From positions 1-10,040 of the forward strand of contig JAHDBZ010000035.1 in assembly GCA_020630245.1 (NCBI GenBank): a stretch of DNA of 10,040 nucleotides. Direction: 5' to 3'. A model generated the notes under the pieces. That model saw only the letters and a program-made list of their open reading frames with translations. It made no database searches and had not been told where the DNA came from. Positions 6,407 through 10,040 of this stretch are shown in pieces (the first letter of the stretch is position 1; every line of letters begins with the position of its first letter). Both the position numbers and the translations under genes were made by a program. This stretch comes from Candidatus Altimarinota bacterium. Its GTDB lineage: Bacteria; Patescibacteriota; Gracilibacteria; UBA4473.

Positions 6407-7906
6407 ATGCAAATAAAATTCAAAACCGATTTCAGAGAGTGGGCCGAAAAGCACCGCTGGAAACCAACAGAGCTGGCAGAAGAGCTCGGAGTCTCTCGTC
6501 AGACGATTCATCACTGGATGGACGGCAAGAGCATTCCAAAAAATGAAGAAATTATTACTAAGCTTTATAAGTTGGGGGGGGATAAATTGATCCAGTTTGC
6601 CAATCGTTTAGATAAGCCGCGGGTCCCAAAACCAAAAGCCTATTTTGAGATCGAAGGCGGTCAAAAACTCAGCGGAACAGTTCGTGTACCGGGAGCCAAG
6701 AATGCCGCACTTCCAATGCTTTGCGCGGCTTTGCTGACACCTGAAAAATGTGAGTTCCGTGATGTACCTAATATTTCTGACATAGCACTACTTTTAGAAA
6801 TATTTGCTGAAATGGGCGTCGAGGTCAGTCGTAATATTGAAAAGAAAACCGTTACTATCCAGGCCAAAAATGTCGACGTCTCACTTCTGCGTGAGTGTGA
6901 GCAGGCTATGAAATTTCGAGCTTCAATCCTAATGCTGGGACCACTGCTTTCACGGTTTGGAGCGGCAGAGATTCCATTGCCAGGAGGTTGTGTTCTTGGC
7001 GCACGACCAAATTTCATCCATACAGATGGGCTGCAAACTCTCGGGGCCGTCATGCATGAGAGCCCAGATTCTCTGAAATTCAGCTTTGACGCATCAAAAT
7101 TGGCCAATCATCGTTTACTACTATCCGAAGCTTCGGTGACAGGGACGGAGAACCTAGCGATGTTTCTCGCGGGACAGCCGGAGGCCTCAGAGATCTTCTT
7201 TGCGGCGGCCGAGACGCACGTCTGCGGTGTACTCCGCATGCTGGACCAAATGGGCGCTAAGATCGAAGGCATTGGTTCGCATCATCTTCAGATCAAAGGG
7301 ACCAAAAACCTCAAAGGCGGCGTCTTTACCATTCCGCCAGATGGTCTGCTGGTCGGGACCTACGCCATTGCCGGACTCATCACGGGTTCGGAGATCACGA
7401 TCGAAAATGTTAACCACAAGGAACTCTTTTCTTTCTACGGAACACTGAAACGAATTGGAGCGCAGTTTGAAATGCTGGATAACGCCTTGCACGTACTGCC
7501 TTCGCCAAAATTAGAAGCGATTCCAAAGGTGCAAACTGCTATTTTTCCTGGTTTCTCGACCGACCTGCAGAGTCCAATGGGCGTACTTTTGACTCAATGT
7601 AAGGGGGAAACAGTGATCTTTGAAACCCTCTTTGAAAATCGACTGTCGTATCTCTTCGAGCTCGAGAAAATGGGCGCCAAGATGCAAATCATCAACGCCC
7701 ATCAGGCCAAAATTACTGGCCCTTCCAAGCTGCGCGGGACAGAGGTGCAGAGCTGGGATCTGCGAGCGGGAGCCGCGATGGTGCTGGCTGGTTTGATCGC
7801 TGAAGGAACGACTAAAGTTACCAATATTGATTATATCGACCGAGGTTACGAAAATTTTGTTGAGAATTTGCAGGCCATGGGCGCGAAGATTCAAAGGGTT
7901 GATTAG
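6407..7906 (+). CDS. murA: UDP-N-acetylglucosamine 1-carboxyvinyltransferase (MurA) with N-terminal XRE-type HTH domain
   Basis: MurA transfers enolpyruvate from PEP to UDP-GlcNAc, the first committed step of peptidoglycan synthesis, in the cytoplasm. Residues 78-499 (422) match a complete MurA. They show GAKNAALP with Lys98/Asn99 (E. coli K22/N23), FRASILMLGPL with Arg171, LPGGCVLGARP with Cys195 (C115, the fosfomycin target), TDLQ with Asp386 (D305), DLRAGA with Arg453 (R371) and IDRGYE with Arg479 (R397). Every key residue is present. Residues 1-58 form an extra XRE/Cro-like HTH (TELAEELGVSRQTIHHWMDG), followed by a basic linker. MurA normally starts near the YFEIEGG strand at 79, and no ATG lies at the junction, only TTG codons at 6572 and 6587. 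A G8 run at 6574-6581 marks the junction. There is no Shine-Dalgarno. Three bases separate its TAG stop from the next ATG. Confidence 0.95.
   Translation: MQIKFKTDFREWAEKHRWKPTELAEELGVSRQTIHHWMDGKSIPKNEEIITKLYKLGGDKLIQFANRLDKPRVPKPKAYFEIEGGQKLSGTVRVPGAKNAALPMLCAALLTPEKCEFRDVPNISDIALLLEIFAEMGVEVSRNIEKKTVTIQAKNVDVSLLRECEQAMKFRASILMLGPLLSRFGAAEIPLPGGCVLGARPNFIHTDGLQTLGAVMHESPDSLKFSFDASKLANHRLLLSEASVTGTENLAMFLAGQPEASEIFFAAAETHVCGVLRMLDQMGAKIEGIGSHHLQIKGTKNLKGGVFTIPPDGLLVGTYAIAGLITGSEITIENVNHKELFSFYGTLKRIGAQFEMLDNALHVLPSPKLEAIPKVQTAIFPGFSTDLQSPMGVLLTQCKGETVIFETLFENRLSYLFELEKMGAKMQIINAHQAKITGPSKLRGTEVQSWDLRAGAAMVLAGLIAEGTTKVTNIDYIDRGYENFVENLQAMGAKIQRVD
6574..6581 (+). repeat. G8 homopolymer at the HTH/MurA junction
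   Basis: Eight consecutive G encode part of Leu56-Gly-Gly-Asp59, just after the HTH domain. Loss of one G brings a TGA within three codons of the tract and gain of one brings a TAA immediately. Either slip would yield an HTH-only peptide of about 60 residues and no MurA from this start. Confidence 0.8.
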
Positions 7907-7909
7907 AAC

Positions 7910-8203
7910 ATGAACGAAACTTTAACCATCGGCATTCCACAACGACACGAAGCGATCACCTTCTATCAATCGGCGACGCGTTGGGTTAATCCGAATAAAG
8001 CGGACGAGACGGGTAATTGTTATATGCCAGCGGACTTGTTAACGAGTGTGCAAGTCGTGCATGAGCAGCAAGGAGTAGAGGCAGCAAGAGTCGCTCTATC
8101 AACTTTTGTGACCGATGTTTTAAAGTTAGTGAAACCAAGCGAGAGGCAGATATCAGCTTTGGTGGACCATATTTTAGCGCGAGCTGAAGAGGGAGGAGCT
8201 TGA
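7910..8203 (+). CDS. Small protein of unknown function downstream of murA
   Basis: The 97-residue product has no recognised family. It lacks a signal peptide and membrane segments. Residues 1-40 are mixed polar (IPQRHEAITFYQSATRWVNPNK), and from about 41 on it appears largely helical (ADLLTSVQVVHEQQGVEAARVALSTFVTDVLKLV), ending with an acidic Glu-Glu-Gly-Gly-Ala. The ATG comes three bases after the murA stop in the same frame, so translation is probably coupled to murA. It ends at TGA (8201-8203), the only TGA stop among the genes of this window. The same frame then stays open for 16 codons straight into the next ORF, so the two may form one 219-residue protein if the TGA were read through or were a sequence error. 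Confidence 0.65.
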   Translation: MNETLTIGIPQRHEAITFYQSATRWVNPNKADETGNCYMPADLLTSVQVVHEQQGVEAARVALSTFVTDVLKLVKPSERQISALVDHILARAEEGGA

Positions 8204-8228
8204 CAAGATTGCCCTAAAAGTGTATTCA
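8200..8228 (+). promoter_or_regulatory. Possible promoter before the small membrane protein gene
   Basis: A perfect TTGACA (8200-8205) overlaps the TGA stop of the preceding gene. Seventeen bases later is TATTCA (8223-8228), a weak -10. Transcription would start about 17 bases before the ATG at 8252. The -35 is convincing and the -10 is not. Confidence 0.35.
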
Positions 8229-8251
8229 GGGTTGGCAAAACCACAAAAGCC

Positions 8252-8569
8252 ATGAACAGCTTTGAGCACGCTCAGATTCGAAATTACAGAGATCGTTGGG
8301 GTAAACCAGTGAAACCTTCTCCTAGCATGCGAAAGGTTGCCCTAACCTTAGGAGCGATTGCGGGAGTGCTTAGTGTAGGTGCTTGGAAGGTTCAGGATAC
8401 CGTACTGACAGAGGATCAACCACGATCTTTGGCGACTGTAAAGGCCTCCAATTCATTTTCAGAAGTGAGTGAAACAGAAAATCTAGTGCATGCCGTACTT
8501 TCCGGAATGGCCTTAGCAGAGACTGAGTTGCGGAAAGAGGGGTCAGTAGAAGAATCGCAGCCTAATTAA
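8252..8569 (+). CDS. Small single-pass membrane protein of unknown function
   Basis: The 105-residue product has a basic, cytoplasm-type N-terminus (residues 1-28, HAQIRNYRDRWGKPVKP), one hydrophobic segment at about 29-45 (VALTLGAIAGVLSVGAW), and a polar, acidic C-terminal half expected outside the membrane by the positive-inside rule. No lipobox or known domain was found. It lies 48 bases after the TGA of the 97-residue ORF and in the same frame with no stop between. A TTGACA-like promoter overlaps that TGA, so independent expression is also possible. There is no Shine-Dalgarno before the ATG. The stop TAA lies inside the short palindrome CTAATT-A-AATTAG (8562-8574). It may be part of an operon with murA and the 388-residue protein. 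Function is unknown. Confidence 0.6.
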   Translation: MNSFEHAQIRNYRDRWGKPVKPSPSMRKVALTLGAIAGVLSVGAWKVQDTVLTEDQPRSLATVKASNSFSEVSETENLVHAVLSGMALAETELRKEGSVEESQPN

Positions 8570-8593
8570 ATTAGTCAAAATCAATAGAAATTC

Positions 8594-9760
8594 ATGGTTG
8601 ATAGTATTACAGCGGCAGATTATCCGACGGTTGACTCTTTGATTTTAGGCGTAAGCGGTGAAGAGAAAACTGTTCCAAGCATTGCAAGGTTGTCGCTTGA
8701 AACCGCTACAGTCATTCTAGATCAAATTGATCCTTCAAAAATTATTGATCAATCTACAAATAATAAAAGACCAACTTCCCAGGCTGTAATTGATTGGGCA
8801 GTGAAGATGCTGTCTTTAACGCCAATGCCCCAAGAAGATCCTGAAATTATAAATTTACTATTGGAAAAAATCCAAAAAGAAGTGGAGACGGTGAGAAGTT
8901 TTACAGCGCAAAGTGAGTCGCAAGAGCAAGAGCGAAATATTGAGTTGGTTGAGATTAACCCCTTCAAATTTTGTTATTTAAATCTTCACAAAGGCTTTCG
9001 ATCAGAACATGCAGATCTATCTTTTAGTCTTTACTTTAATGATGGAGACTGGATGTATTATGAGGCAGCAGATGACTTTGATGATTTGAATATATTAAAA
9101 AATACGGACGCAACAGAGGCTGATTGGGAGCAGGTTATAGAAAACGTGAACAATAGAGAAAAGCAGAGAAGTTTAGCCATGAACATTGGCGTTACTGATT
9201 TTAGTTATCATCTGAAATCAAATAATTGTGAAGTAACTATTAAAGGCATAGATAAGATTGATGCAGGTGGTCGAAGAAAAGAAATATCAGATGATCTAAT
9301 TGAGGGGGTTGATCAAGCCCCAATTGAAGTCTTTGATATTGGAGCCGTTTCTTTTGGGAATTTTGAAACAGGGATTTTCTCGCGACGGATTGAATGTGAT
9401 GTGATGGCAACTGGTGAAGATGCTTCTTTTGAGTTTATAGTTACTGCCAATTTTGAACAACTAGTTCCTTTTATTCTTCTTAATGAACCAGTCTTTGATG
9501 GAGAAAGAGGAACAATTACCCAGGATCAAATCTTAGGATTCTTTAAGCGTTGGATTGGGAAAGATACCGTAAATCAAATAAACATGGATTTTCCGGATAA
9601 GATACAAATGCTGAAAAAAATTGCAGCCTTTCGTTTGATTGAAAAAAGTAAGATGGATCACAAAGATCTTTACCAATCGCTAGGTCTTGCGCCTGGAGAA
9701 ATATTATTAGCCTATGCAAAGGCTTTACCTGCAGAACAAGAGAAGTCATTAGCTCAGTAA
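8594..9760 (+). CDS. 388-residue protein of unknown function
   Basis: I recognise no family. The protein is acidic and apparently soluble, with neither a signal peptide nor a membrane segment. Residues 1-75 look helical (SIARLSLETATVILDQID). About 82-120 is a Glu/Gln-rich helical, possibly coiled-coil stretch (EIINLLLEKIQKEVETVRSF, then ESQEQERN). About 121-300 appears beta-rich and acidic (FKFCYLNLHKGF, LSFSLYFNDGDWMYYEAADDFDD, later FEFIVTANFEQLVPFIL). About 305-385 is helical, ending with a hydrophilic tail. It follows the small membrane protein by 24 bases, suggesting an operon, and is distinctly AT-rich compared with murA, like the HTH-ATPase gene. The start is preceded by AAATTC, as for the DUF1295 gene, with no ribosome site. 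The stop is TAA, followed by a block of REP-type hairpins. Confidence 0.7.
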   Translation: MVDSITAADYPTVDSLILGVSGEEKTVPSIARLSLETATVILDQIDPSKIIDQSTNNKRPTSQAVIDWAVKMLSLTPMPQEDPEIINLLLEKIQKEVETVRSFTAQSESQEQERNIELVEINPFKFCYLNLHKGFRSEHADLSFSLYFNDGDWMYYEAADDFDDLNILKNTDATEADWEQVIENVNNREKQRSLAMNIGVTDFSYHLKSNNCEVTIKGIDKIDAGGRRKEISDDLIEGVDQAPIEVFDIGAVSFGNFETGIFSRRIECDVMATGEDASFEFIVTANFEQLVPFILLNEPVFDGERGTITQDQILGFFKRWIGKDTVNQINMDFPDKIQMLKKIAAFRLIEKSKMDHKDLYQSLGLAPGEILLAYAKALPAEQEKSLAQ

Positions 9761-9771
9761 GTCCAGAATAG

Positions 9772-9798
9772 ATCCTTCGTCGCGTTGCTCCTCAGGAT
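9772..9798 (+). repeat. REP-type palindromic repeat, copy 2
   Basis: ATCCT (9772-9776) and AGGAT (9794-9798) enclose a 17-base loop beginning TCG and ending CTC. It is preceded by GAATAGATCC, as is copy 4, and followed by AAGTTC as in copy 1. It lies just downstream of the 388-residue gene. Confidence 0.7.
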
Positions 9799-9835
9799 AA
9801 GTTCCACCAACGACTCGTAAACTCGTCGGGTAAAG

Positions 9836-9857
9836 ACCCTTCGGCTGAGCTCAGGGT
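9836..9857 (+). repeat. REP-type palindromic repeat, copy 3
   Basis: ACCCT (9836-9840) and AGGGT (9853-9857) enclose the 12-base loop TCGGCTGAGCTC, identical to the loop of copy 4. Its stem differs from copy 4 at the second pair, with both partners changed (C-G here, T-A there). The 3' flank AACTTCGAC matches that of copy 1 (AAGTTCGAC) at all but one base. Confidence 0.75.
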
Positions 9858-9876
9858 AACTTCGACTAACGAATAG

Positions 9877-9898
9877 ATCCTTCGGCTGAGCTCAGGAT
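9877..9898 (+). repeat. REP-type palindromic repeat, copy 4
   Basis: ATCCT (9877-9881) and AGGAT (9894-9898) enclose TCGGCTGAGCTC. The start is 41 bases from that of copy 3. The 14-base flank-plus-stem GAATAGATCCTTCG is identical to that of copy 2. Confidence 0.75.
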
Positions 9899-9901
9899 AG
9901 C

Positions 9902-9936
9902 GAGCTTCCAACAGCTCATACTTCGCTGGGAAGCTC
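9902..9936 (-). terminator. Strong stem-loop just after the oxidoreductase stop, possible terminator
   Basis: GAGCTTCC (9902-9909) pairs with GGAAGCTC (9929-9936). Inside it CAGC (9912-9915) pairs with GCTG (9925-9928), giving a 12-pair stem with a two-base bulge and a nine-base loop. On the minus strand it starts three bases after the TAG of the oxidoreductase. No U-tract follows, so it may be an RNA 3'-end stabiliser or a non-canonical terminator. Confidence 0.5.
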
Positions 9937-9938
9937 TG

Positions 9939-10040
9939 CTAATTGAATCGTTCCTGGAAGATGCGTTCTTTCGGGATGTCTTTGTTGGCCAGGGTCTCAT
10001 TGACGGATTTTACCATTGGGCCGCTACCACACAGATAAAA
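9939..10040 (-). CDS. C-terminal fragment of a ferredoxin-NADP reductase-like oxidoreductase (partial, runs off the right edge)
   Basis: On the minus strand the window opens inside a gene. The last 33 residues begin FYLCGSGPMVKSVNETL and end ERIFQERFN, followed by a TAG at 9939-9941. The YLCG-S/P-GPMV motif and the terminal I-x-x-E-R/K-F are characteristic of the NAD(P)-binding domain of the ferredoxin-NADP reductase/FAD-binding oxidoreductase superfamily, which moves electrons between NAD(P)H and a flavin or iron-sulfur partner. The subtype cannot be decided from the tail alone, because the FAD-binding part lies outside the window. The gene is convergent with the 388-residue gene and ends at a strong stem-loop. 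Confidence 0.8.
   Translation of the reverse strand, partial: FYLCGSGPMVKSVNETLANKDIPKERIFQERFN

Noticed and set aside
6661..7894. Long antisense open frames within murA (148, 101 and 127 residues)
   Set aside because: They are complementary-strand shadows of a fully conserved enzyme and show Ser/Arg-rich, unstructured composition.
9761..9938. CRISPR-like array of short repeats
   Set aside because: Only three palindromic units with unequal spacing and variable loops, no uniform spacers and no cas genes. They fit REP-type hairpins better.
1..10040. Genome-wide recoding of TGA to glycine
   Set aside because: MurA, TrmB, DUF1295, DUF2177 and the amidohydrolase are full length with ordinary GGN glycine codons and no internal TGA. 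Only one locus (8201-8203) hints at it, and this is reported as a local hypothesis.

Overview
The window looks like chromosomal DNA of an uncultivated bacterium, most likely a Candidate Phyla Radiation lineage (Peregrinibacteria/Gracilibacteria-like). This is an inference from its composition, since there is no rRNA or marker gene here. It rests on a secreted SLH-domain protein with a short cysteine-repeat tail, a TrmB-type regulator, compact genes of uncharacterised families, a MurA with an unexpected N-terminal DNA-binding domain, and an almost complete lack of Shine-Dalgarno sequences. MurA shows that the cell makes peptidoglycan. The major conserved proteins are full length with TGA read as stop.

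Layout. 1-101: tail of a plus-strand gene. 102-180: convergent gap with a REP-type hairpin. 181-918 (minus): TrmB-family regulator, preceded by a palindrome holding its likely promoter. 1003-2073 (plus, AT-rich): divergent HTH plus P-loop ATPase of unknown function. 2200-2637: DUF2721 membrane protein, whose leader carries a GC-rich hairpin. 2684-3946: exported SLH protein. 3947-3999: convergent gap with AGAAGTAAGAAG-type repeats. 6200 to 4000 (minus): probable operon of DUF2177 membrane protein, DUF1295 membrane protein and an N-formylglutamate-amidohydrolase-like enzyme. 6407-7906 (plus): HTH-MurA fusion, followed by two small unknown proteins and an unknown 388-residue protein up to 9760. 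9761-9938: convergent gap with three REP-type hairpins and a strong stem-loop. 9939-10040 (minus): C-terminus of a ferredoxin-NADP reductase-like oxidoreductase.

How the genes fit together. The TrmB regulator and the ATPase share an 84-base divergent promoter region, so the regulator may control itself and its neighbour. DUF2177 and DUF1295 are membrane proteins often found together in envelope-lipid gene clusters of other bacteria, and they may act on membrane lipids here. MurA makes the first committed peptidoglycan precursor. Its fused HTH domain raises the possibility that the enzyme or a truncated form also binds DNA, and a run of eight G lies exactly at the domain junction. The three genes after murA have no recognised family. 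The first two are in one frame, separated only by the single TGA stop in the window.

No CRISPR array, transposase, tRNA or rRNA was seen. No toxin-antitoxin pair or assigned defence gene was recognised. The most distinctive items are the HTH-MurA fusion with its G8 junction, the TGA-separated ORF pair, the orphan HTH-ATPase, and the covarying REP-type hairpins.
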